Shown here in pieces: positions 6,929 through 17,621 of a stretch of 39,328 nt of DNA. The notes under the pieces were generated by a model. The model saw nothing but the letters and a program-made list of their open reading frames with translations, made no database searches and had not been told where the DNA came from. Positions within the stretch are counted from its first letter, which is position 1; every line of letters starts with the position of its first letter. Both the position numbers and the translations under genes were made by a program. Source of the stretch: an uncultured Colwellia sp. (lineage in GTDB: Bacteria > Pseudomonadota > Gammaproteobacteria > Enterobacterales > Alteromonadaceae); the NCBI GenBank assembly GCA_913063325.1, contig CAJXYE010000044.1:1-39328 (forward strand), read 5' to 3'.

Positions 6929-8371
6929 ATGATTAAAACAATACCTACGCTGCATATGCTTTTAATTCTGATGCTCAGGCGGGGGCCCTATATTCTCATC
7001 AGCTTTTTCATCAGTATCAACATCACAGCATGCAAATATGAAGCTGAGGAACAAACGGATACGAATAAAGAAAGCATTAGCCAATACGCTAATAGCCAAG
7101 GTGATAATGTCGATGGTGAACTTGTATTACCAGAGATCCCTCAATGTGATGGTATATGCACTTGTGATGAGACTCTCATTCAGTTTAATGATACCGGGGT
7201 AATTGAGTCGGCAGAGTCTTCAACAGGAAACTTGTCCTATTGCAGTTTTTCAATTTTGCTTGGGCAAGATTGCCGACATGGTCGCGATTCACAAACTTCA
7301 TTAAACAAAGTAGGGAAAGGGAATGCCGGATTTGATTACAGCAAGGTGAGTAGTGAAGGTAATATATTAAGCGAAGATACTAAAGAGTGGCAGTGTGTAC
7401 TAGATAATCACACCGGTTTAATGTGGGAAGTTAAAGAGGGTTCTTTTAGTAGTAATATGGGTAAAAAAACAAATACCTTTAGTTGGGTTGATGATGACTT
7501 TCCTGATTACTCTAGTGCAAATAATGGCGATTGTAACTTATCAACCTCTTGTGATACGCAAACATATATTCAAACTGCAAATATCAATCAAATGTGTGGA
7601 TTTGATGATTGGCGTTTACCCGATAAAATAGAGTTGCAAGACTTAGTTGACTACGGTAATTCAATACCGAGCATTGATAGCTTTTTTTTTCCACAAACAG
7701 AGTCTGGCTTTTACTGGACATCAAGTGTAGATAGCGATGATCTTGCCAGCGTATGGCAAGTTGGTTTTCATTTTGGCAGAGTTGCAGGTAATACAACCAA
7801 TAATGCCAAATACATTCGATTAGTGCGAAATCAGAAAAAACAGAAAATTGAGCTACCTATTGCAACTACAGATGAAAAAAACCCGATAATAAGGGAAATT
7901 GTCGCTCCAAGGCAACGCTGCAATAGCCAAGTAGATTCGTCAGCACCAATATCTCGGTTCAAGCAAGATCATCACGGAAATATACTCGATAGATTTAGCG
8001 GATTAATTTGGAAACGTTGTGTTGCTGGATTATCAGGAAATTATTGTGATGAAGGTGAAAAACTCAAAATGTCATGGCTGCAAGCGCAAATGTATGCTGG
8101 CAAAGTCACTAACGATGAAACTGAAGTACTCACAACAAGCTGGCGTTTACCTAATATAAAGGAACTGCAAAGTACAATTGAAATTCAATGTGAAGAGCCT
8201 GCGCTTAATCCTTTCATTTTTCCTAATATTCCTTTGGAAGATGTATGGAGTGGCACGCCACATACACACCATACAGACAGTAGTTATTACTTGCAGTATC
8301 AAAATAGCATCATATTTTATGCACCCCGTGAGGAACAACTTTTAGTTCATTTAGTCAGAGATTGCCAATAA
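6929..8371 (+). CDS. Lipoprotein with two Lcl/DUF1566 C-type-lectin-like domains
   Basis: The ATG at 6929 has GGAG 6 bases upstream; the frame is open a little further, but that TTG start has no ribosome-binding site. The 480-residue product begins with a hydrophobic signal ending INITAC, a good lipobox with Cys35 as the lipidated residue and Lys at +2, consistent with the outer membrane. Two Lcl C-terminal/DUF1566 modules follow. The first (about 155–305) has HTGLMWEVK, FDDWRLPDKIELQDLVDYG and GFYWTSS; the second (about 340–480) has FSGLIWKRC, SWRLPNIKELQS and DVWSGTP. The protein is rich in cysteine, probably for disulfides. The fold is usually adhesive or ligand binding. A small secreted protein gene follows 19 bases on. 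Confidence 0.75.
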   Translation: MIKTIPTLHMLLILMLRRGPYILISFFISINITACKYEAEEQTDTNKESISQYANSQGDNVDGELVLPEIPQCDGICTCDETLIQFNDTGVIESAESSTGNLSYCSFSILLGQDCRHGRDSQTSLNKVGKGNAGFDYSKVSSEGNILSEDTKEWQCVLDNHTGLMWEVKEGSFSSNMGKKTNTFSWVDDDFPDYSSANNGDCNLSTSCDTQTYIQTANINQMCGFDDWRLPDKIELQDLVDYGNSIPSIDSFFFPQTESGFYWTSSVDSDDLASVWQVGFHFGRVAGNTTNNAKYIRLVRNQKKQKIELPIATTDEKNPIIREIVAPRQRCNSQVDSSAPISRFKQDHHGNILDRFSGLIWKRCVAGLSGNYCDEGEKLKMSWLQAQMYAGKVTNDETEVLTTSWRLPNIKELQSTIEIQCEEPALNPFIFPNIPLEDVWSGTPHTHHTDSSYYLQYQNSIIFYAPREEQLLVHLVRDCQ

Positions 8372-8390
8372 ATAAGTGAGGAGTATTACT

Positions 8391-9002
8391 GTGAAAAGAT
8401 TAATGATTTTTATAATTTTTATTTTGCCATTTTTCAAAGTTAGTGCTTATGAAATAGGTCTTTCAGATTATGGTTTTAATTATCAATTATTGCAGGTTGA
8501 TAAACACACTAAAACTGAGATGCAAGTAGGTGATTTTGCTCATGCGCTAGGTCTTTATTTTACTTATACACCATACAAGTACACTAATTATATATATAAA
8601 CATTGGCAATCTACAATAGGGGGGGATTTCGTTTATATCAGTGACGAATCACCTTTTAGTCAATCGGTGACAGGAAAAAACAATAGTGATGTTTCTAATA
8701 AAAGCTCTAAAGTTATGGGATATTCAGTCTATTTAGAAACAGGCTTATCAGCTTATGTTAAAGGGTTTGATTCATTAAGGGCAGGCTTTATGCTTGGCTA
8801 TAAATATAATAATATTGATCGTACTATTTTTAAATGCAGTGATTGTAATAAACAAGATCTAAACCGTTTTAGTCATGCAATTTACCTCAAACCCTTTATT
8901 GCTTTTAACATTTTCAATGGCATATATGGACAATTATATTTAAGTCACTATTTCGAAAGCAGTGGCTTCAAACATGGATTGGGTTTACAAATTACTTTTT
9001 GA
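8391..9002 (+). CDS. Small exported protein, possibly an outer-membrane beta-barrel
   Basis: I choose the GTG at 8391 because GAGGAG (8378–8383) stands 7 bases before it; an upstream GTG at 8376 overlaps that site. The 203-residue product opens MKRLMIFIIFILPFFKVSA, a classical signal peptide probably cut before YEIG. The mature part has alternating aromatic and polar stretches (GFMLGYKYNNID, GIYGQLYLSHYF) and ends in phenylalanine (GLGLQITF), which is typical of outer-membrane barrels of about eight strands. One CSDC pair is present. It lies 19 bases after the lipoprotein gene and is probably co-transcribed, suggesting a surface pair. No named family is recognised. Confidence 0.6.
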   Translation: MKRLMIFIIFILPFFKVSAYEIGLSDYGFNYQLLQVDKHTKTEMQVGDFAHALGLYFTYTPYKYTNYIYKHWQSTIGGDFVYISDESPFSQSVTGKNNSDVSNKSSKVMGYSVYLETGLSAYVKGFDSLRAGFMLGYKYNNIDRTIFKCSDCNKQDLNRFSHAIYLKPFIAFNIFNGIYGQLYLSHYFESSGFKHGLGLQITF

Positions 9003-9125
9003 TATATTGCTAATGTTGTATTCGTGACTAACTTTTTATAATAGTTTTTTTTTGATACTTTTCTACTATACCCAAACAGGGAAGGTTTTGATAAAATAGC
9101 GCGTAAATTAAAGGAGAGCACTTTT

Positions 9126-10049
9126 ATGCCAAATTACGTTGTAGGTCACAAGATACCCGATTCAGACTCTATCTGTTCAGCTATCGCACTTTCATATTTG
9201 AAAACTACCTTAGGTGAGGAGACTGTTCCTGCACGTTTAGGTGAGCTTACCCCTGAGACAATGTTTATCTTAGATAAATTTGGTTTTGAACAACCAGAGT
9301 TAAAAACTAGTTATGCTGGTGAAGGGGTATATATAGTTGATCATAGTGATCTTGAGCTTGCACCTGATGATATTGAAAAAGCCACAATACTAGGCATTAT
9401 TGATCATCATAAACTTGGTGATTTAACAACTACATCGCCACTAGAGATTTGGGTTCGTCCGGTTGGTTGTACTAATACTATCATTAAGATGATGTATGAC
9501 TTTCATAATGTAGAAATTCCAAAAAATATTGCCGGTGCTATGTTATGTGCCATTTTGAGTGATACCGTTATTTTTAAATCACCGACGTGTACCACTGCAG
9601 ATATAAAATGTGTAGAAGCATTAGCAGATATTGCTGGCATAGAAGATTTTAAAGAGTTGGGCATGGACATGTTCAGAGTTAAGTCTGCTGTGGAAGGTAC
9701 GCCAATTAGAGCATTAGTAAAACGCGACTTTAAAGACTTTAATATGAATGGTCACAAAGTTGGCATTGGTCAACTGGAAGTGATTGATTTAGCCGTTTTT
9801 GATGAAATCAAAGATGAGTTATACGCTGATATCGCAAAGCTTAAGGTAGAAGGCGAGCGTCATAGCGTTTTCTTACTGTTAACTGATATTATGAAAGAAG
9901 GCTCTGAGCTTCTAATTGCCAGTGATAGTGATACCTTAGCGGAACAAGCCTTTGGTGTAGTACCAAAAGATGGCAAAGCTTGGTTAGACGGTGTTCTAAG
10001 CCGTAAGAAGCAAGTTGTTCCACCATTACAAGAAGTGTTTTTAAAGTAA
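9126..10049 (+). CDS. ppaC: Manganese-dependent inorganic pyrophosphatase (family II)
   Basis: Hydrolyses pyrophosphate to phosphate in the cytoplasm, pulling biosynthetic reactions forward. The 307-residue protein has the DHH-family metal site: GHKIPDSDS (7–15, with His8, Asp12, Asp14), VDHSD (71–75) and IIDHHK (91–96, the DHH signature). The C-terminal SRKKQ at 292–296 binds substrate phosphate in family II enzymes. Length matches the family, with no inserted CBS domains. AAGGAG lies 8 bases before the ATG. It is a single-gene unit ended by a strong terminator and converges on fadA. Confidence 0.96.
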   Translation: MPNYVVGHKIPDSDSICSAIALSYLKTTLGEETVPARLGELTPETMFILDKFGFEQPELKTSYAGEGVYIVDHSDLELAPDDIEKATILGIIDHHKLGDLTTTSPLEIWVRPVGCTNTIIKMMYDFHNVEIPKNIAGAMLCAILSDTVIFKSPTCTTADIKCVEALADIAGIEDFKELGMDMFRVKSAVEGTPIRALVKRDFKDFNMNGHKVGIGQLEVIDLAVFDEIKDELYADIAKLKVEGERHSVFLLLTDIMKEGSELLIASDSDTLAEQAFGVVPKDGKAWLDGVLSRKKQVVPPLQEVFLK

Positions 10050-10072
10050 TATTTATTCTTTGTAGTAAATGA

Positions 10073-10099
10073 AAAAACCCAGCAATTGCTGGGTTTTTT
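10073..10099. terminator. Bidirectional terminator after ppaC
   Basis: AAAAACCCAGC (10073–10083) and GCTGGGTTTTT (10088–10098) form a perfect stem around AATT, with an A tract before and a T tract after. It can end ppaC on the plus strand and read-through from fadA on the minus strand. Confidence 0.9.
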
Positions 10100-10140
10100 A
10101 TTTTCTTAATCAAACTCATATGACTAAGCCATTCATCATT

Positions 10141-10242
10141 ACTATCGAAGGTTATAGCTGTTTAAGCAAGGAGAAAGCACAGAGTTGACGCTAGTCAATG
10201 AGTACTTTCAACGTAGTATAAATAGCTATTAGCAATGATAGT
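10141..10242. repeat. Candidate 102-bp palindromic repeat element between ppaC and fadA
   Basis: The ends are imperfect inverted repeats: ACTATC–N7–ATAGCT at 10141–10159 and AGCTAT–N7–GATAGT at 10224–10242. The hairpin TTGAC–GCTA–GTCAA (10185–10198) lies exactly at the midpoint, and inner arms (GAAAGCAC against GTACTTTC) also pair with a bulge. The whole block could fold as one long hairpin. It looks like a dispersed REP- or MITE-type unit, but no second copy lies in the window. Confidence 0.5.
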
Positions 10243-10250
10243 GATATGAA

Positions 10251-11426
<1,176 letters not shown>

Positions 11427-13595
11427 TTAAGCTGATTTAACATCGGTAGTGAAATAAGATTTACCTGATTTTGCCATGTTACGTAGGCCATCAGTTACTT
11501 GATAAATTTCACCTAAATCAGCATGTTTATCAGCCATTGCGATGAAGTTATCTAAACCAAGTGTTTCTAAATAGCGAATTGCACCGCCTCTAAATGGTGG
11601 AAAACCAACACCATAGATTAAGCCCATATCAGCTTCAGCTGCTGTATCAACAACACCTTCTTCTAAACAACGTACCACTTCATTAACCATAGGGATCATC
11701 ATGCGAGCAATAATTTCTTCGCTGCTGAAGTCTTTTTTGTCAGCACAATATTGGCCAAGTAATTCGTAAGCAACCGGGGCAGGTACTTTCATTGGACGAC
11801 CACGTTTATCTTTCATGTGATCATAAAAGCCTTTGCCATTCTTCTGACCAAAACGCTCATTAGCATAAAGAGTACTAACGGGGTCATTAGCAATTTTTTT
11901 CATGCGCGTAGGGAAACCAGCTGACATAACACCTGTACAATGATCAGCCGTATCAACACCTACCACATCAAGCAAGTAAGCTGGGCCCATTGGCCAACCA
12001 AATTGTTTTTCCATAACTTTATCGATAGCGGTAAAGTCAGCACCTTCAAGTACTAACTGACTAAAGCCAGCAAAGTATGGGAATAAAACACGGTTTACAT
12101 AAAAACCTGGGCAATCATTAACAACAATCGGCGACTTACCCATTTTAGCGGCATAAGCAACAACGGCAGCTACTGTTTCATCTGAGGTATCTTTACCACG
12201 AATAACTTCAACTAATGGCATTTTGTTAACAGGGTTAAAAAAGTGCATACCACAGAAGTTTTGTGGACGTTTTACACTCTGTGCTAATAAGTCAATTGAG
12301 ATAGTAGAGGTATTTGAAGTAAGAATAGCATCTTCACTGATCACGCTTTCAACTTCAGCTAAAACCATGCCTTTAACTTTAGGGTTTTCAACAACAGCTT
12401 CAACAACGATATCTACATCTTTAACGCTGTCGTAACTTAAGCTTGGTGTGATGTTATTTAATACACCTGCCATTTTCTTAGCATTCATACGACCACGTTC
12501 AACTTGTTTAGTTAGTATGCCCGTAGCGGTTGTTAAACCTAAATCAAGTGCTTGGTCATTAATGTCTTTCATAATGATAGGCGTGCCTTTATAGGCTGAT
12601 TGATAGGCAATACCACCACCCATAATACCTGCACCTAATACAGCGGCTTTCTTGACAGTCTTAGTGGCAAGTTTTCCTGCTTTTTTAGCTTTGCCTTTAA
12701 TTACTTGATCAGCCATAAACAAACCAATCTGTGCTGTGGCTGCATCAGTTTTAGCTAATTTAGCAAAACCTGCATTCTCAGCTGCCATTGCGCCAGTGCG
12801 ATCTAAGTTAGCAGCAGCAATCAAAGTCTTTATCATCACCATTGGTGCTGGATAATGCTTGCCTGCTTTAGCGGCGATCATACCCGTACATGTTGTTGAT
12901 GACATGATTAATTCTGTCGGAGATAAGTTTAATGATTCCATTTTAGGCTGACGCTTAGCACGCCAATCTAATTTGCCATTAATTGCTAATTTAAGCATGC
13001 TGATAGCTGCAGCGCGTAAATTTTCTGGTTCAACCACTGCATCAAGAACGCCTTGTGCAAGTGCCGCTGCGGGTTTAAATGATTTACCCGTTGACATCCA
13101 CGTTGCTGCATTATCAAAACCGATAAGTCGAGGAAGACGTACAGTACCACCAAAACCAGGCATTAATCCTAGTTTAACTTCAGGTAGACCGATGCTGGCA
13201 TTAGTATCAGCTACACGATAATCACATGCTAAAGTCATTTCACAACCACCGCCTAAAGCGATGCCGTTAACAGCAGCTATAGTGGGTAGTTGGATATCTT
13301 CAAATGAATCGAAAACATCAGATGCCTTCTTTGCCCAAGCGGCTAATTCATCTTCTGGCTGACTAAATGAAGTTAAAAATTCAGTGATGTCCGCGCCAAC
13401 AATGAATGTTGACTTACCTGAGGTAACCATAACGCCTTTAGCGTCTGCGCAGTTGTTAATTGCTGCAACTACTGCAATATATTCTTCAAAAGTTGCTTGA
13501 TCAAACTTGTTTACTGATCCTTTAGCATCGAACTTAAGTTCGACAATGCCGTCTTCGAGTAATTGGGCAGAAAGGCTGTTGCCTTGATATATCAT
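11427..13595 (-). CDS. fadB: Fatty-acid oxidation complex alpha subunit FadB (hydratase and 3-hydroxyacyl-CoA dehydrogenase)
   Basis: A 722-residue multifunctional enzyme that hydrates enoyl-CoA and oxidises 3-hydroxyacyl-CoA with NAD. The N-terminal crotonase domain has GADITEF, the oxyanion loop [10 protein letters not shown] with Glu119 and [14 protein letters not shown] with Glu139, the two catalytic glutamates known from E. coli FadB. The central Rossmann motif is [11 protein letters not shown] near 320, followed by SNTSTIS and [17 protein letters not shown]. The C-terminal half is the usual duplicated dehydrogenase domain. It is the first gene of fadBA. No clear FadR or PsrA operator was identified upstream. 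Length and motifs are normal. Confidence 0.97.
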   Translation of the reverse strand: MIYQGNSLSAQLLEDGIVELKFDAKGSVNKFDQATFEEYIAVVAAINNCADAKGVMVTSGKSTFIVGADITEFLTSFSQPEDELAAWAKKASDVFDSFEDIQLPTIAAVNGIALGGGCEMTLACDYRVADTNASIGLPEVKLGLMPGFGGTVRLPRLIGFDNAATWMSTGKSFKPAAALAQGVLDAVVEPENLRAAAISMLKLAINGKLDWRAKRQPKMESLNLSPTELIMSSTTCTGMIAAKAGKHYPAPMVMIKTLIAAANLDRTGAMAAENAGFAKLAKTDAATAQIGLFMADQVIKGKAKKAGKLATKTVKKAAVLGAGIMGGGIAYQSAYKGTPIIMKDINDQALDLGLTTATGILTKQVERGRMNAKKMAGVLNNITPSLSYDSVKDVDIVVEAVVENPKVKGMVLAEVESVISEDAILTSNTSTISIDLLAQSVKRPQNFCGMHFFNPVNKMPLVEVIRGKDTSDETVAAVVAYAAKMGKSPIVVNDCPGFYVNRVLFPYFAGFSQLVLEGADFTAIDKVMEKQFGWPMGPAYLLDVVGVDTADHCTGVMSAGFPTRMKKIANDPVSTLYANERFGQKNGKGFYDHMKDKRGRPMKVPAPVAYELLGQYCADKKDFSSEEIIARMMIPMVNEVVRCLEEGVVDTAAEADMGLIYGVGFPPFRGGAIRYLETLGLDNFIAMADKHADLGEIYQVTDGLRNMAKSGKSYFTTDVKSA

Positions 13596-13641
13596 GCTTC
13601 GTCTCCTTCACCTAAAAGTGGTGTTGATGTTTGAATGATTA

Positions 13642-13683
13642 ATCTAGTTTTTTAGCGAAATTATCACTCTAAAAAAATTAGAT
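13642..13683. promoter_or_regulatory. Imperfect inverted repeat upstream of fadB
   Basis: ATCTAGTTTTTTAG at 13642–13655 faces CTAAAAAAATTAGAT at 13669–13683, differing by one substitution and one base of length, with a 13-base loop. It stands 47 bases before the fadB ATG, in the promoter or 5' leader. It may be an operator or a leader hairpin; it does not match the FadR site. Confidence 0.35.
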
Positions 13684-13790
13684 AACTAATAATAGCTGAC
13701 TGAGTGTGCCTTGAAAGAAAGTTAAATGCAATGAATTTAAACGGGCGTTTTAATCGGCTGTATTATTTTTCTGGGGTGATAGTAATACAG

Positions 13791-13822
13791 AAAAAAATAC
13801 CCAGCGAAAATATGGCTGGGTA
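13791..13822 (-). terminator. Terminator of the REC–GGDEF–EAL gene
   Basis: On the minus strand TACCCAGC (13815–13822) pairs with GCTGGGTA (13798–13805) around a 9-base loop. A run of seven T residues follows (A residues at 13791–13797 on the plus strand). It lies 56 bases after the gene's stop codon. Confidence 0.85.
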
Positions 13823-13878
13823 ATTAATAGTCAGAGCTTATTTTAATGAGGAGAAAACTAAATCTTATTTAAAACGTC

Positions 13879-16101
13879 TTAATTTTGCTGCTGAAGAAAA
13901 TTAATAAAATCTTCTGCAGGCATAGGCTTGGCATAATAGAAGCCTTGAACCTCATCACAGCCTAACTCAATTAAGCGTTCTTGTTGTTCTATTTCTTCAA
14001 TACCTTCAGCGATAACTTTAAGGTTCATTTTCTGACCTAAGTTAATGATGGTTTCAGCAATAACCGACTGACCTTCATGGTGAATATCAGTAACAAAAGC
14101 GCGATCAACTTTTAGTCGGTCAAGAGGAAGTTTTTGTAAGTAACTCAATGAAGAAAATCCAGTACCAAAGTCATCTAGCGCGATACTTATTCCTTGGGAT
14201 TTTAATTTAGTAAGTGCATCAATGATGATCTGAGGTTCATCCATTAAAATATTTTCAGTTATTTCTAATTCAAGTTTGCTCGGCTTAATTCCATGCTGAG
14301 TAATTGTATTTATTATGCTATCGACAAAATTATCTTGTCTAAACTGAGGGATGGATACATTAACTGAAATACTTAGATCGGCGAAGTTTGTTTCGAGGGT
14401 TTTAAGCTGCTTACATGCTTGGTTGATAACCCAATCTCCAATTTCAATAATTAAACCTGAGTATTCAGCTAAAGGGATGAAAACAGCTGGAGACACAAAC
14501 TTTCCATCTGCAGTACGCCAGCGTAATAATGCTTCAGCACCAATAACTTTACCTGTAGCTAATGATAATTGTGGCTGATACCAAAGCTCAAGGCAGTTAT
14601 TTGAAAAATCATTACGCAATTGACGGATCATATTCAGGCGCCATTGCATTTGATCTTCTATGTCTGAATGATAATAAGCAAAATGCTCTATACGATTCTT
14701 TTTGGCTATGTTCAAGGCAATATTTATTTGATTTAAAACTTGAACACCACTGCTTTGGGCATGCTCTTTTGTGCATAAGCCAAAGCAAGCATTAATAGGT
14801 AGATGTTGCTCACCTGCTGTAAAAGGCTGGTGAAATAAAGCCATTAAATTTTCTGGAGTTAAAAAATCAGCGGGACCAATTATGCCAAAAACGTCAGCGC
14901 CTACTCGAGCAAACTGGCAATCACCACCCATGCTTTGCATCCGTTGACCTACAGCGGATAGCAGTTTATTACCAATATCTTGGCCTAAAGCATCATTGAT
15001 GTCACTGAAGTGATTAATATCAATCAGGGCCGCAACTTTGTTTTTTGAATTGTTTTGTGCAAAACCATCAAGTAATCGAACGAATTCTAAACGATTTGGC
15101 AAGTTGGTTAACCAATCTTTATAAGCCGCGTTTGTGAGTTTTTGAAATAAATGAACATTTTCATAACCAACAGCAACGCCCGTTAAAAATACATTTAACA
15201 GTTGAGTTTGAATTTCAGTTAGTGAATTGGAAAGTTTTACATGTATGACAGAGCGGTAATCACCTTTAGCAACATAAAGGTTTAGGCTGTCATCATTATA
15301 TTGATGCTCCTGTTGTAAGAAGCAGGATTTTACCTGTTTACTTGCTTGCTCATCTTGTAACTTATCAAGTTTTTGATTGATTAAATCCTCATTAAAGCCC
15401 GTTTGTGCCAGCACATAAAAACTCATGTCATCAATGTTCTCAATGATGCCTTGACCTCTAGCGCAAAAAACTGCCGATATATCTTCGCTTATAAGGGTTT
15501 TTAATTGAGATAACACACCTTGACTATAAGTAGAAAGCGAATGTTGTGAGGATAACTCTGTAGCACCAGAAACTATCTTTTCAAGACCCAGACGATTTTC
15601 ATTGACGGTTGCTATTTGTTGGAAAGATCGAATGGCAGCAAAAACAGTGGTTACTAACTTACGGCGAGTTAATTCAGTTTTTGTTTTGTAATCATTTATA
15701 TCATATTCCTTTATGACATTTTCTTCGGGAGCATAGCCGGGTTGCCCTGTACGTAAAACAATACGAATATCTTTTCGCTGTAACGTCTCTCTTATATGTT
15801 TTACAACATTTAAGCCGGCATCATCAGTTTCCATTACAACATCAAGTAAAACGAGCACAATATCGCTATGCTCTTCAATTAGCTGGCAAGCATCTTTGCC
15901 TGAATAAGCATGTAAGTATTCAAGCCTTCTACCTAATACGACAAGATCGGATAATGCCAGTTGAGTCACTGAATGAATTTCAGGATCATCATCAACAATT
16001 AAAACCTGCCAAGTCTCATCACTGCCAAAGGCTAAAATCTCGTCTTCATCACTATCATCGATAAATAAAAAGTCATCGTGTGAGTTTTCTGATGCTTGCA
16101 T
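13879..16101 (-). CDS. Response regulator with REC, DUF3369, degenerate GGDEF and intact EAL domains
   Basis: A 740-residue cytoplasmic signalling protein. The receiver domain (about 31–155) has the acidic DDD at 37–39, phospho-acceptor Asp87 in LLDVVM, Thr118 and Lys139. A GAF-like DUF3369 region (about 160–315) follows. The GGDEF domain (about 320–480) reads GADVF at 401–405 and should not make c-di-GMP. The EAL domain (about 488–735) keeps EALLRW (Glu523), Asn581, LEITE, DDFGTGFS (643–650), Lys664, Glu699 and Gln719, so c-di-GMP hydrolysis is likely. The partner histidine kinase is not adjacent. It is a single-gene unit with its own terminator, divergent from the TIGR03899 gene. Confidence 0.92.
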   Translation of the reverse strand: MQASENSHDDFLFIDDSDEDEILAFGSDETWQVLIVDDDPEIHSVTQLALSDLVVLGRRLEYLHAYSGKDACQLIEEHSDIVLVLLDVVMETDDAGLNVVKHIRETLQRKDIRIVLRTGQPGYAPEENVIKEYDINDYKTKTELTRRKLVTTVFAAIRSFQQIATVNENRLGLEKIVSGATELSSQHSLSTYSQGVLSQLKTLISEDISAVFCARGQGIIENIDDMSFYVLAQTGFNEDLINQKLDKLQDEQASKQVKSCFLQQEHQYNDDSLNLYVAKGDYRSVIHVKLSNSLTEIQTQLLNVFLTGVAVGYENVHLFQKLTNAAYKDWLTNLPNRLEFVRLLDGFAQNNSKNKVAALIDINHFSDINDALGQDIGNKLLSAVGQRMQSMGGDCQFARVGADVFGIIGPADFLTPENLMALFHQPFTAGEQHLPINACFGLCTKEHAQSSGVQVLNQINIALNIAKKNRIEHFAYYHSDIEDQMQWRLNMIRQLRNDFSNNCLELWYQPQLSLATGKVIGAEALLRWRTADGKFVSPAVFIPLAEYSGLIIEIGDWVINQACKQLKTLETNFADLSISVNVSIPQFRQDNFVDSIINTITQHGIKPSKLELEITENILMDEPQIIIDALTKLKSQGISIALDDFGTGFSSLSYLQKLPLDRLKVDRAFVTDIHHEGQSVIAETIINLGQKMNLKVIAEGIEEIEQQERLIELGCDEVQGFYYAKPMPAEDFINFLQQQN

Positions 16102-16554
16102 ACTGCCCTCATAACTAAGCGTATTTTTCGTAAATATACATAGTTAAAGTTGAAATTTATTTTATTTAGCTTAACTATAACCTAATACTCCTTTTTTACA
16201 CCATTGAGGGGAAGAATAAAAGTCCGTTTGGTAAATTATATTTGATTTATTTTATTGGCTTATAATAAATATAATTTGACAGTCTGTTGTTGGCATTTAC
16301 TTGTTTTTTGACATAATGTGTGAGTGAGTTTATCTATCTTAAATGGATTAATTTATTTGACACTTAAAATGTTATTAGTGAACTTACAACAAACAAGATA
16401 AGTTAACCTATATTTATTGAACTTTGTATGTAATCAGTTTGTTGTTAATGCCTACTGTTTGGGTTAAATGTCGTACCTTATGTGTTATTTATTCTTGCAA
16501 AGTTGCTATATCTATTCAGCTTTAACTTTGGATTACTGAAAAGGAGTTAGTAAA
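16102..16554. promoter_or_regulatory. 453-base divergent intergenic region with a candidate sigma-70 promoter
   Basis: No gene is seen. TTGACA at 16308–16313 and TATCTA at 16331–16336 are spaced by 17 bases, a reasonable plus-strand promoter about 210 bases before the TIGR03899 start. Two other TTGACA hexamers (16276, 16357) lack a matching -10. The rest is AT-rich without clear repeats. Confidence 0.35.
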
Positions 16555-17454
16555 GTGAGTAAAGAAAAGTCAGAAGTTATAGTACTTGAAAAAGATAAAT
16601 CAAAAGAAAGCAATGACACGGTAATAGTTGGCAGTAAAAAAACAGCTCAAAACTCGCAGGATTCGGGAGTGTCTCTGCAGTTCATGAAGCTTGCTAAAAG
16701 ATTTGCTATTGATGGCGCACTGTTGCCAGAAGAAAAACAATTGTTAATTGAAGATCGTACAGTAAAGCGAGCCCGATTGAGTCAATTACGTAAACAGCAA
16801 AATATAGAAAATATTATGCAAAAAACACTAGGTTATTGTGCGGATTTTGATATTGGGCAAAAAACAGATAATGACTGGTTCAGTCGCTATATTGCTTTAT
16901 CAGAAGACGTTAGTAATCCAACTATGCAAGACTTGTGGGCAAAAATTTTGGCGGGTGAACTCACCAAACCTGGATCTTTCTCTTTTAAAGCGTTACAAGT
17001 TTTTCGCGACATGAGTATTTATGATGCGAAGTTATTAGCAAAAGCTTGCTCACTAGCAATAAAAGAACCTAACAAAAAGGGCATTCGCCTTGTTAGTGGG
17101 GTCTATCAAAAACCAGGCTTACTCAATTTTTTTTCAAAGCAGCGTCAGCAATATTGTAACTTAAGTCATTTTGGTCTGAATTATGCCGATTTATTAGCTT
17201 TAGCTGAAAACAATCTTATTTATTTGCAAGAAAGTGAATCAAATCTAATAAATAAAGGAGAGGAACTCCTGTTTAGCTATAACGGCTTGACACTCAAACT
17301 AGCAGCGAAAAAAGCAAATATTAGTCTTCAATTTTATAAGTTTACTCCTCTAGGAGCTGAGCTTGCACATTTGATAAGTGATAAATGTAATGAGGAATTT
17401 TTTACATATTTACAAAATAAGCTGAGTTATTATTTTTTCATTGATAATGATTAA
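16555..17454 (+). CDS. TIGR03899 family protein (DUF2806-like), function unknown
   Basis: A 299-residue soluble protein without signal peptide. The GTG start has AAGGAG 8 bases upstream. The first 40 residues are charged and low in complexity; the conserved part begins near FMKLAKRFAIDGALLPEEK. The central NPTMQDLWAKILAGELTKPG is the clearest family mark, shared with DUF2806-type proteins. The C-terminal region has mixed alpha/beta character and ends with aromatic residues. The family is found in Vibrio, Shewanella, Colwellia and relatives, and no function is known to me. It precedes the MerC-family gene by 167 bases with Zur-like sites between, so the two are probably transcribed separately. 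Confidence 0.65.
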   Translation: MSKEKSEVIVLEKDKSKESNDTVIVGSKKTAQNSQDSGVSLQFMKLAKRFAIDGALLPEEKQLLIEDRTVKRARLSQLRKQQNIENIMQKTLGYCADFDIGQKTDNDWFSRYIALSEDVSNPTMQDLWAKILAGELTKPGSFSFKALQVFRDMSIYDAKLLAKACSLAIKEPNKKGIRLVSGVYQKPGLLNFFSKQRQQYCNLSHFGLNYADLLALAENNLIYLQESESNLINKGEELLFSYNGLTLKLAAKKANISLQFYKFTPLGAELAHLISDKCNEEFFTYLQNKLSYYFFIDND

Positions 17455-17531
17455 TGAGGAACATATCGAGGGATAAAATTTATTTCGGTCAAATTAGCTG
17501 AAAAGAGATAATGTCAGGGGATAATTACTAA

Positions 17532-17563
17532 TGTTATATTATATCAATTGTGATATTATCTCA
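17532..17563 (+). promoter_or_regulatory. Two adjacent Zur-type operators before the MerC-family gene
   Basis: TGTTATATTATATCA (17532–17546) matches the enterobacterial Zur core TGTTATANTATAACA at all but one base. TGTGATATTATCTCA (17549–17563) matches the form found at E. coli znu, TGTGATATTATAACA, at 13 of 15. The centres are 17 bases apart. A 9-bp inverted repeat (TATCAATTG 17542–17550, CAATTGATA 17562–17570) overlaps them. Both lie 58–90 bases before the MerC start. A zur gene is present at 35952–36392. Confidence 0.65.
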
Positions 17564-17621
17564 ATTGATAGGTTCTTAGTAACCTGTAATTAGTAAATTC
17601 ATCTCAAATCACGGAATTATC

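Noticed and set aside
6929..8371. Diversity-generating retroelement, because DUF1566 domains can be its targets
   Set aside because: No reverse transcriptase, accessory gene or near-identical template/variable repeat is present.
13596..13790. FadR or PsrA operator before fadB
   Set aside because: No sequence close to the recalled consensus sites was found; only an AT-rich inverted repeat is present.
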